Source of the DNA: Neisseria lactamica
Lineage (GTDB): Bacteria > Pseudomonadota > Gammaproteobacteria > Burkholderiales > Neisseriaceae
Direction of reading: 5' to 3'
NCBI GenBank assembly: GCA_001067655.1
Contig: JUNU01000241.1
Span: forward strand, 1-5,801
DNA: 5,801 nucleotides
The notes below the pieces were generated by a model. That model saw nothing but the letters and a program-made list of their open reading frames with translations, ran no database searches and was not told the DNA's origin. A program made the position numbers and the translations under genes. Positions 1 through 5,748 of the stretch are shown here, piece after piece (positions within the stretch are counted from its first letter, which is position 1; each line of letters starts with the position of its first letter).

Positions 1-51
1 TACTGTCTGCGGCTTCGTCGCCTTGTCCTGATTTAAATTTAATCCACTATA
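1..51 (-). mobile_element. Correia repeat (CREE) end, truncated by window edge
   Basis: Read on the minus strand from position 51 leftward, the sequence starts TATAGTGGATTAAATTTAA and continues with the internal segment around AGGACAAGGCGACGAAGCC. This is the terminal inverted repeat and adjoining core of a Correia repeat-enclosed element, a non-autonomous Neisseria element of about 100-155 bp that inserts at TA. The outer tip (TATA, 48-51) faces into the window and the rest of the element lies beyond position 1. It matches the copy at 5749-5801 in inverted orientation with one mismatch over 51 bases. On the plus strand the TTGTCC box (23-28) and TATATC (48-53) resemble the outward promoter described for such ends, although the 19-base spacing is long. 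Confidence 0.9.
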
Positions 52-84
52 TCAGGATGAAACCTTATTCGTTCCCCCGAAAAA

Positions 85-122
85 TTTCAGACGACCCCTT
101 CATCTCAAAAGGTCGTCTGAAA
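85..122 (-). terminator. DUS-containing intrinsic terminator of malQ-glgB
   Basis: A 12-bp perfect inverted repeat (85-96 with 111-122, arm TTTCAGACGACC) encloses a 14-base loop. Read on the minus strand, the second arm runs directly into TTTTT (positions 84-80 complemented), as in a rho-independent terminator. It begins 62 bases beyond the stop of the fusion gene. Each arm carries the uptake-sequence core, exact on the right and one base off on the left. Inverted uptake-sequence pairs acting as terminators are well known in Neisseria. The plus strand lacks a clear T-run after the stem, so it is assigned to the minus strand. Confidence 0.8.
110..121 (+). other. DNA uptake sequence (AG-mucDUS), exact
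   Basis: AGGTCGTCTGAA is an exact copy of the AG-mucDUS 12-mer that the type IV pilus competence system of the N. mucosa/N. sicca group recognises through ComP. It forms the right arm of the terminator hairpin. The partner arm (86-97 read on the minus strand) is GGGTCGTCTGAA, one base off. Confidence 0.88.
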
Positions 123-184
123 CAGGCAAAGCGGTTGGTGTGAAGCTGTCTTTCTGCGTTCAAAAAAACAAGTTCAGTTCAAGC

Positions 185-3100
185 TTACGCTTCGCCTTCT
201 TCCTGATCGGCTACTTCCATTGCTCTGGGTTCGGCGGCTTTGTAGAGGTAAACCGTTGCCAGCGGCGGTACTTTGACGGCGAGCGAGTTGGATCTGCCGT
301 GCGACCAGATTTCTTCGGTTTGCAGGGTTTGTCCGGCGGATACGCCGCTGCCGTTGTAGCCGGGGTCGTCTGAATTGAGGATTTCGCGGTATTCGCCGGC
401 TTCGTTCACGCCGAAGCGGTAGCTGTCGTGGACGACGGGCGTGAAGTTGCTGATGACGATGACGCGGTTGCCTTCGCGGTCGCGGCGTTCGAAGACGAAG
501 ACGGAATTGTTGCCGTCGTCGGCGACCAGCCATTCGAAGCCTTCCGGCCATTGGTCGAGCTGGTAAAGCGGCGCGGTGTCCTTATAGACGTGGTTCAAAT
601 CGCGTACGAAGTTTTGTACGCCTTTGTGCCAGCCTCCTTCTTGGTCGAGCAGGAACCAATCCAGTCCTTCGTTGTAGTTCCACTCCCTGCCTTGCGCGAA
701 CTCGTTGCCCATAAACAGGAGTTTTTTACCGGGGAAGCCGTACATGAAGCCGTAGTAGGCGCGCAGGTTGGCGAATTGCTGCCAGCAGTCGCCGGGCATC
801 CGTCCGAGCAGCGAGCGTTTGCCGTGTACGACTTCGTCGTGTGAGAGTGGCAGAACGAAGTTTTCGCTGTATTGGTACATCATGCCGAAGGTCATTTTGT
901 TGTGGTGGTATTTGCGGTTGATGGGGTCTTCCATCATGTAGCGCAAGGTGTCGTTCATCCAGCCCATGTTCCATTTGTAACTGAAGTTCAAGCCTTCTTG
1001 GCGGGTTACGTTGGCGAACGAGGTGGATTCTTCGGCGATTTCGGTGGCGGAGGGGACAACCTCTTTCAGCATGGTGTTGGTATCGCGCAGGAAGGCGATG
1101 GCTTCGAGGTTTTCATGGCCGCCGTATTGGTTGGGTATCCATTCGCCGTCTTTGCGCGAGTAGTTGCGGTAAATCATGGAGGCGACGGCGTCCACGCGGA
1201 TGCCGTCGAAACCGAAACGCTCTATCCAATACAGGGCATTGCCTTGCAGGAAGTTTTTGACTTCGTTCCTGCCGAAGTTGTAAATCAGGGTGTTCCAGTC
1301 TTGGTGGTAGCCCTCGCGTGGATCGGCGTGTTCGTACAGCGCGGTGCCGTCAAACTTGGCAAGCCCGTGGTCGTCGGTCGGGAAGTGTCCGACCACCCAG
1401 TCGAGGATGACGCCGATGCCTTCGTCGTGGGCGGCTTTAATTAGGGCGCGCAATTCGTCGGGCGAACCGAAACGGCTGGTCGGCGCATACAATCCGGTCG
1501 CCTGATAGCCCCATGAGCCGTCAAACGGGTATTCGGAAACGGGCAGGAATTCGATATGGGTGAAGCCCATGTCTTTGACGTATGCGACCAATTCTTTGGC
1601 GAGCTGTTCGTAAGTCAGCCAGAAGTTGTTTTCGGGATTGCGTTTCCACGAACCCAAATGCACTTCATAAATGCTGATGGGCGCGTCAATGGCGTTGGCG
1701 CGGGCGCGGAAGTCGGGTGTATCCACTTTTTCCGGCAAACCGCGCACGACAGACGCCGTATTCGGACGCAGCTCTGCGCCGAAGGCATACGGGTCGGTTT
1801 TTTGTCGTACATTGCCGTTGGCATCGCGGATTTCAAATTTGTAGAGGGCGTTGAGTTTGACGGCGGGGATGAAGATGTCCCAAATGCCGTTGTCGCGGTG
1901 GAAACGCATGACGTGGCGGCGGCCGTCCCAGTGGTTGAATTCGCCGATGACGGATACGCGCTGCGCGTTTGGCGCCCATACGGCAAAGCTCACACCTTTC
2001 ACGCCGTCCACTTCGGCAAAATGTGCGCCTAAAGTTTCATACGGACGCAGGTGTTTGCCTTCCGCCAGCAACCAAGAATCCATGTCTTTCAGGGCGGAGC
2101 CGAAGCGGTATGGGTCTTCTTCGCGCACAGGCTCGGCATCTTCTGCATAACGGACGTTCAACGCATAATCGGGCGCACCTTCGGGCAACACGGCAACAAA
2201 GAATCCGCGTTCATCGACTTTTTCAGACGACGTAATCACCTCGCCAGTTTCACGGTTGACAATATCCACGCCCCAAGCGTTCGGAATCAGAGTCCGCACG
2301 ACCTCGTCGCCTTCGACAAGGCGGTGTCGTCCCAAATAGGCGAACAAATCGCTGTGGGTGGCAAAAAACAGGCTTTCGACCGTGTCGCGTTCGACTTGGT
2401 CAAGCTCGTGATAAGGCTTCATCCGGCTGTTTTTCTTCATGCGTACCTCTCCAATCATGGCAAGTTGGCCGCCCATCAGGCGGTTGTGGGGAAAATCTTC
2501 AAGCGCGACGGGCATTTTGCGCGCCCAGTTGGGATAACCCTCGGAAACGCCCGGCACATTCAGGTTGTCGCTCATGCCCAGCAGGTTTTCCAGCTGCACT
2601 GCATACAGTTTGCTGCGGCTCATGGCGGCATACCGGTGGAAGGCGGTTAACAGCGTTTCATCAATTTCAGACGACATCTCGGCGTCGGCAGGCAGGCAGT
2701 CTGCGTGTTTCAACTTATCGAACAAATCCGCCTTATCGTGTTCGCGCGCTTCCAAGGTCGTCTGAAAAGTTTCCGCATCGGGAATCGTACCCAAGCGGAA
2801 CATCAAATCCAAATCCTTGCCCGTCCAATAGCCTGCCAAGGGCGCGACATCGTGCGTACTGACCACCGTAATCGCCTGTTCGGGATATTCTTCGGGCAAT
2901 TCAAAGCCGTGCCAGCCTTTGCTGAAATACACGACCTTATAAGAAAACACCTGATAGCGGTTCAGCAAATAACGCGCTTGGTCGGGTACCGTTCCCAAAT
3001 CCTCGCCAATGACCACGCATCGATTCCGCCGGCTTTCCAAAGCCAGGATGGCAAACATCACATCTGCGTCGTAATGCACATACGCGCCAAAGTCCGCCGT

Positions 3101-4495
3101 CTTGCCCGCAACCCACCACAGACGGCACAAAGCCATCACATGATCGATGCGCAAGATGCCGTAAAGCCGCATATTTTCACGCAAAAGGCTGACGAACTTC
3201 TCATAGCCCGTGTGCTTCAACATCATCGGATTGAGCGGCGGCAAATCCCAGTTTTGCCCCGTCGGGCTGAACGGATCGGGCGGCGCGCCAACCGCCATAT
3301 CCATGCAGTAATCGGCGCGGTTAAGCCAAGTGTCCGCGCTGCCGCGTGCCACGCCGACCGCCAAATCGCCGTAAATTCCGAGCTTCACGCCGCGCGCCGC
3401 AGCCGCCTCGTTCACTTCGCGCAACTGCTCCGCGCAAAGCCATTGCAGCCACATATAAAAACGGATTTCGCGGCGATGACCCTGTGCAAATCTTTGAACC
3501 GCCTCGCCATGCGGATCATGAAACTCCGACGGCCAAGACAGCCAACCCACTTCGCCGGAACGGTTGTAATACTGATCCAACGCCTCAAACAAGCCGAAGC
3601 CTTCCAAAGCCTCGCTGTGTTCTTCAACAAAGGCGTCAAATGCCGCCCGCTCTTGTTTGGCGGCTTCGCATTCATCGTTTTCAAACGCATCAAATGCCTT
3701 CTGTAAAGCATCACGCTTAAACGCCCAAACCGCCGTATAAGCAACGGTTTCCGTAATCCGCAACGCCGCAATGCGCTGGCAGATATTCGGCTGCTTGAGC
3801 CAGTTTTTCAGCTTTTCGTTATAGGAGAATGCGCCAACCTTCTCCACATCCAGATAAATCGGATTGAGCCATTCGCGCGAAGACGGGCTGTACGGGCTGG
3901 CAAAAGCAGGTTTGGCGCTAAAAAGCGCGTGCAACGGATTGATGCCGACGAAATCCAGTTGCTTATCCGCCGCAAACGCCATCAAATCCAGCAAATCGGT
4001 AAAATCCCCGATGCCCCAGTTCCGTTGCGAACGCAGGCTGTACAAATGCGTTGTCAGCCCGTTCATGCGCAAACCGTGTTCCAGCATTTTCGGCTGATAA
4101 ACCGACTGCGGCGCAACCACCAGCCGCACCTTGCGGATGCTGCCTTCCACTTCCGCAGACAAAGTGTAATAGCCGCAAGCCAAAGCCGGCAGCGCAACCC
4201 AAAGCGCGCCGTCTTCGCCATGGTTCAACGCCAAAACCTGCCGTCCGCCCGCTTCGTCTCCCAAGCAAATTTCAGCCGCGCCATAAAACTCAGCAGGAAG
4301 TTGTAAAGATTCCCGACCGTTTTCATGCGCAACCAAAGTATCCGTATAAAGGTCGTCTGAAAAACCGTCCTGCTGCAAAGCCTTAACAATCCCTTCCAAA
4401 ACCTCGGGTTTGGTCGCATGATAAATTCCACCGATGTCGTGGAAACCCAAATCAATACCCAAGCTCGCAGCCTGCTCTTCCAAATGTTTGCTCAT
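185..4495 (-). CDS. MalQ-GlgB fusion: 4-alpha-glucanotransferase / glycogen branching enzyme
   Basis: This 1436-residue cytoplasmic protein joins two enzymes of alpha-glucan metabolism. Residues 1 to about 690 are a GH77 4-alpha-glucanotransferase (MalQ, amylomaltase), which transfers alpha-1,4-glucan segments between malto-oligosaccharides. The SPYSPSSREWLNPIYLDVE signature lies at about 200-218, nucleophile D451 in RIDHVMAL, acid/base E498 in VIGEDLGTVP and D549 in STHD. These sit close to D448, E496 and D548 of E. coli MalQ. From about residue 700 a complete GlgB follows: an N1 domain (about 703-795), a CBM48 module (about 820-905) and a GH13 barrel with DWVVGHFPTDD (1032-1042), nucleophile D1102 in RVDAVASMIY, acid/base E1155 in AEEST and D1220 in SHDEVVHGK. 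GlgB usually has Pro where V1035 stands. Each half is near full length (about 690 and 735 residues) with almost no linker, and no frameshift or stop interrupts the frame. The C-terminal tail is acidic. The ATG start fits the MalQ N-terminus; a modest AGG (4507-4509) lies 11 bases upstream. It appears monocistronic, ending at the hairpin at 85-122. Confidence 0.96.
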   Translation of the reverse strand: MSKHLEEQAASLGIDLGFHDIGGIYHATKPEVLEGIVKALQQDGFSDDLYTDTLVAHENGRESLQLPAEFYGAAEICLGDEAGGRQVLALNHGEDGALWVALPALACGYYTLSAEVEGSIRKVRLVVAPQSVYQPKMLEHGLRMNGLTTHLYSLRSQRNWGIGDFTDLLDLMAFAADKQLDFVGINPLHALFSAKPAFASPYSPSSREWLNPIYLDVEKVGAFSYNEKLKNWLKQPNICQRIAALRITETVAYTAVWAFKRDALQKAFDAFENDECEAAKQERAAFDAFVEEHSEALEGFGLFEALDQYYNRSGEVGWLSWPSEFHDPHGEAVQRFAQGHRREIRFYMWLQWLCAEQLREVNEAAAARGVKLGIYGDLAVGVARGSADTWLNRADYCMDMAVGAPPDPFSPTGQNWDLPPLNPMMLKHTGYEKFVSLLRENMRLYGILRIDHVMALCRLWWVAGKTADFGAYVHYDADVMFAILALESRRNRCVVIGEDLGTVPDQARYLLNRYQVFSYKVVYFSKGWHGFELPEEYPEQAITVVSTHDVAPLAGYWTGKDLDLMFRLGTIPDAETFQTTLEAREHDKADLFDKLKHADCLPADAEMSSEIDETLLTAFHRYAAMSRSKLYAVQLENLLGMSDNLNVPGVSEGYPNWARKMPVALEDFPHNRLMGGQLAMIGEVRMKKNSRMKPYHELDQVERDTVESLFFATHSDLFAYLGRHRLVEGDEVVRTLIPNAWGVDIVNRETGEVITSSEKVDERGFFVAVLPEGAPDYALNVRYAEDAEPVREEDPYRFGSALKDMDSWLLAEGKHLRPYETLGAHFAEVDGVKGVSFAVWAPNAQRVSVIGEFNHWDGRRHVMRFHRDNGIWDIFIPAVKLNALYKFEIRDANGNVRQKTDPYAFGAELRPNTASVVRGLPEKVDTPDFRARANAIDAPISIYEVHLGSWKRNPENNFWLTYEQLAKELVAYVKDMGFTHIEFLPVSEYPFDGSWGYQATGLYAPTSRFGSPDELRALIKAAHDEGIGVILDWVVGHFPTDDHGLAKFDGTALYEHADPREGYHQDWNTLIYNFGRNEVKNFLQGNALYWIERFGFDGIRVDAVASMIYRNYSRKDGEWIPNQYGGHENLEAIAFLRDTNTMLKEVVPSATEIAEESTSFANVTRQEGLNFSYKWNMGWMNDTLRYMMEDPINRKYHHNKMTFGMMYQYSENFVLPLSHDEVVHGKRSLLGRMPGDCWQQFANLRAYYGFMYGFPGKKLLFMGNEFAQGREWNYNEGLDWFLLDQEGGWHKGVQNFVRDLNHVYKDTAPLYQLDQWPEGFEWLVADDGNNSVFVFERRDREGNRVIVISNFTPVVHDSYRFGVNEAGEYREILNSDDPGYNGSGVSAGQTLQTEEIWSHGRSNSLAVKVPPLATVYLYKAAEPRAMEVADQEEGEA
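363..374 (+). other. DNA uptake sequence, one mismatch
   Basis: GGGTCGTCTGAA differs from AG-mucDUS only at the first, least conserved base. It lies inside the GlgB C-terminal domain, where the minus-strand reading is Ser-Asp-Asp-Pro. It probably works in uptake, because the GTCGTCTGAA core is intact. Confidence 0.6.
2222..2233 (-). other. DNA uptake sequence-like site, one mismatch
   Basis: On the minus strand this reads ACGTCGTCTGAA, AG-mucDUS with C for G at position 2. It lies in the GlgB N1 domain, in the coding orientation. The 10-base core is intact, so function is possible, but a single occurrence could be chance. Confidence 0.45.
2666..2677 (-). other. DNA uptake sequence-like site, one mismatch
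   Basis: On the minus strand this reads ATGTCGTCTGAA, AG-mucDUS with T for G at position 2. It lies in the C-terminal part of the MalQ half (about residues 607-610, Met-Ser-Ser-Glu), about 90 bases from the exact copy at 2755-2766 and in the opposite orientation. Confidence 0.45.
2755..2766 (+). other. DNA uptake sequence (AG-mucDUS), exact, intragenic
   Basis: An exact AGGTCGTCTGAA lies on the strand opposite to coding, within the MalQ half at about residues 577-580 (Phe-Gln-Thr-Thr-Leu). An intact 12-mer inside a coding region, in a helical part away from the catalytic motifs, suggests it is kept for transformation. Confidence 0.85.
4350..4361 (+). other. DNA uptake sequence (AG-mucDUS), exact, intragenic
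   Basis: An exact AGGTCGTCTGAA lies opposite to the coding strand near the N-terminus of the MalQ half (about residues 45-49, Phe-Ser-Asp-Asp-Leu). This part of MalQ is poorly conserved between species, so an uptake sequence could be accommodated at little cost. Confidence 0.85.
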
Positions 4496-4524
4496 GACAC
4501 AATTCGCCTGTTTACAATAAACCG

Positions 4525-4545
4525 AATCTTAATATAAATAAGATT
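4525..4545. promoter_or_regulatory. 7-bp inverted repeat upstream of malQ-glgB, possible operator
   Basis: AATCTTA (4525-4531) and TAAGATT (4539-4545) are perfect inverted 7-bp arms around a 7-base AT spacer. The site lies 30-50 bases upstream of the fusion start codon and overlaps a minus-strand TATATT box (4536-4531) that could be a -10. No good -35 lies at the right distance. A dyad overlapping a promoter suits a repressor site, but the region is so AT-rich that chance is a real possibility. It does not resemble the CG-centred operators of LacI-type maltose regulators. Confidence 0.25.
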
Positions 4546-4865
4546 GAATGTTTCCCATAATTCAGAGAAAACAACCGTTCAGACCAGAATTTCCCTGCTT
4601 AGTTTGACTTATCCCAAAATTTTGATTGATGACTCTAAAGACATGCTGACAAAACGACGGGAAAATTTCTATTATCATAATATTCTAAATAGCAGCCATC
4701 TTTTTCGTTGTTTCAGCAGCAAACCTAAGTATTTCTCATTTAATCTCTGAAATTCGTTTTTCGTAAGATTTAAATAAGTTTTCCAAGTAATAATTTATCG
4801 AGGAACTTCTATAAAACCCAATATTGTCATACAGTTTCATTGCAAAAAACGATTTGATTTGTTTC

Positions 4866-4879
4866 TTTCATATATGAAA
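4866..4879. repeat. 14-bp perfect palindrome in the AT-rich spacer
   Basis: TTTCATATATGAAA is a perfect 14-bp palindrome in the middle of the divergent region, about 130 bases from the first lipoprotein start. It could bind a dimeric regulator or may simply reflect base composition. No related copy was seen elsewhere in the window. Confidence 0.25.
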
Positions 4880-4929
4880 TAAATTCCAAAACATTCGTTA
4901 ACATACTTTTTTGAATTACGACAGAAGTT

Positions 4930-4958
4930 TTAACTTGTAAATTCCATAAGATTAAAAT
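4930..4958 (+). promoter_or_regulatory. Candidate sigma70 promoter for the lipoprotein pair
   Basis: TTAACT (4930-4935, 4/6 to the -35 consensus) is followed after exactly 17 bases by TAAAAT (4953-4958, 5/6 to the -10 consensus). Transcription would begin near 4965, leaving a leader of about 45 bases before the start codon at 5011. An overlapping alternative is TTGTAA (4935-4940) with TAATAT (4958-4963), also spaced 17. The local AT-richness makes such matches easy to find. Confidence 0.45.
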
Positions 4959-5010
4959 AATATACAGAAAATTTTTCACCAGCCCTTCTTTTCATCTGAG
5001 ATTATTACCT

Positions 5011-5256
5011 ATGTTAAAACAAGCTATTTTACTGACTGCTCTGATTGGTGCGCTTACCGGCTGTACTTACGGCCATATGCACTACTCACCATCCTATGAA
5101 CAAGAAGCCACCATGCGTGCCGACTCCCGCCGCGTTCAAGCTGACGAACGTGCAGAACGTGCAGAACGCCGCCGCGAGCGCCGTCAAGAAATGATGGATG
5201 AAGCCGATGCGATCAACCGCGCCAACCGCAACAACCGCATCTACATCCTTCACTAA
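5011..5256 (+). CDS. Small predicted lipoprotein, arginine/glutamate-rich
   Basis: This 81-residue protein starts with a lipoprotein signal peptide: K3, a hydrophobic core (A5-L15) and the lipobox LTGC with Cys18 as the lipidated residue. The residue after Cys is Thr, not Asp, so by the Lol rule the mature 64-residue protein would go to the outer membrane. After a short Tyr/His/Ser-rich segment (20-29), residues 38-63 are dense in Arg and Glu with repeated ERAER-type units, probably a charged helix or coiled coil. The C-terminus is Asn/Arg-rich. I do not recognise a family and assign no function. The start is fixed by the signal peptide, although ribosome-site support is weak (GAG at 4998-5000, 10 bases upstream). 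It is the first gene of a probable two-gene operon, 58 bases ahead of a second small lipoprotein gene. GC-rich codon use contrasts with the AT-rich DNA just upstream. Confidence 0.8.
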   Translation: MLKQAILLTALIGALTGCTYGHMHYSPSYEQEATMRADSRRVQADERAERAERRRERRQEMMDEADAINRANRNNRIYILH

Positions 5257-5304
5257 TAGCCGGCTCTTACGGATTATTGGATTCCTAATACTTATATTTC
5301 AAAC

Positions 5305-5314
5305 AGGTAACATC
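5305..5314 (+). promoter_or_regulatory. Ribosome binding site that sets the second lipoprotein start
   Basis: AGG (5305-5307) stands 7 bases before the ATG at 5315. It supports this start over the in-frame ATG at 5198, which lies inside the preceding gene and would put 39 residues ahead of a normal lipoprotein signal peptide. Confidence 0.6.
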
Positions 5315-5644
5315 ATGAAAAATAAAATCGCAGCCCTGCTCCTGACTTCTTTCGTTATCACCGGTTGCTCCGCCCCCGGAGGCTCCGTAGGCGATTTGGC
5401 TATCGGTAGCGACTCTGCAGCCATCAAAGCAGGCCGCAACCGCGAATCTGCACAACTCTCCCGTGCCGAGCTGGAACAACACCGCCGTCAACGTACCAAC
5501 GTTTCAGAAGAGCTGGCATTGGAACGTGAAAAACGCCAAGACAAACGTGATCAAGTCAACGGCGCGATGGGTACCGCAGCCAATGCAGTCGGCTTGATCG
5601 GCGGTATTGCAGGTACTGCTGCTTTGATCAAAGCTTGGTTCTAA
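5315..5644 (+). CDS. Small predicted lipoprotein with C-terminal glycine-zipper-like segment
   Basis: This 109-residue protein begins with a lipoprotein signal peptide: K2 and K4, a hydrophobic core (I5-I15) and the lipobox ITGC with Cys18. Ser19 predicts outer-membrane sorting. A Gly/Ser-rich stretch (19-40) leads to a highly charged segment (about 47-80) of Arg, Glu, Lys and Gln, probably helical. Residues 83-107 are hydrophobic and rich in Gly and Ala, with G93, G96, G97 and G100 spaced as in glycine zippers, so the C-terminus may insert in or pack against a membrane. The overall plan of signal peptide plus charged helix resembles its upstream neighbour, but this protein adds the hydrophobic tail. 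I do not recognise the family. It is probably cotranscribed with the gene ending at 5256, since no terminator lies in the 58-base gap, and a strong hairpin terminator follows 16 bases after its stop. Confidence 0.85.
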   Translation: MKNKIAALLLTSFVITGCSAPGGSVGDLAIGSDSAAIKAGRNRESAQLSRAELEQHRRQRTNVSEELALEREKRQDKRDQVNGAMGTAANAVGLIGGIAGTAALIKAWF

Positions 5645-5660
5645 TTTAACAGGTATTCGA

Positions 5661-5693
5661 AAAAACGGCCGATACAGCGTATCGGTCGTTTTT
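5661..5693 (+). terminator. Intrinsic terminator of the lipoprotein operon
   Basis: A 15-bp stem (5661-5675 with 5679-5693), perfect apart from one G-U pair, closes on a 3-base loop (AGC). Its GC-rich upper part is followed by TTTTT on the plus strand. The matching A-run on the left side means it could also stop minus-strand transcripts entering from the right-hand CREE. Confidence 0.9.
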
Positions 5694-5748
5694 CTTATCC
5701 TCAGCTTCAAAGGCTAATTGAGTTTAAACTTTCTAAAATACCACAATT

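Larger units (their letters stand above)
4496..5010. other. AT-rich divergent intergenic region, no supported gene
   Basis: These 515 bases separate the divergent fusion gene and lipoprotein pair. They are visibly far more AT-rich than the genes on either side. No convincing reading frame exists on the plus strand. On the minus strand three overlapping open stretches (4979-4827, 4867-4736 and 4794-4675) lie end to end in different frames and look mildly protein-like, so this may be the remnant of a decayed AT-rich gene; the case is weak. The region must hold the promoters of both flanking units. It also contains an inverted repeat near the malQ start and a 14-bp palindrome, listed separately. 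Confidence 0.6.

Noticed and set aside
428..2650. Plus-strand open frames at 428-844, 872-1444, 1556-2032 and 2051-2650
   Set aside because: All are antisense shadows of the GlgB half and the end of the MalQ half, without family features or ribosome sites.
2705..3706. Open frame of 333 codons on the plus strand
   Set aside because: It lies wholly antisense to the MalQ half, whose catalytic motifs are unmistakable on the other strand. G-rich third positions there suppress stops on the opposite strand, and the translation shows no recognisable domain.
2755..4361. Repeated AGGTCGTCTGAA copies as a CRISPR-like or regulatory repeat family
   Set aside because: Spacing is irregular, orientation is mixed and the 12-mer is exactly a Neisseriaceae DNA uptake sequence.
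185..4495. Possibility that MalQ and GlgB are joined by a sequencing error
   Set aside because: Reading is uninterrupted through the junction, the GlgB N1 domain follows the MalQ C-terminus without stray residues, and no stop or start signals are seen in the region around residues 680-710.
4544..4750. Plus-strand open frame of 68 codons in the AT-rich spacer
   Set aside because: It starts at TTG, has no ribosome binding site, no recognisable motif and a composition expected from AT-rich non-coding DNA.
5198..5314. N-terminal extension of the second lipoprotein by 39 residues
   Set aside because: It would overlap the end of the first lipoprotein gene and bury a textbook lipoprotein signal peptide. 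The ATG at 5315 has a well-placed AGG.
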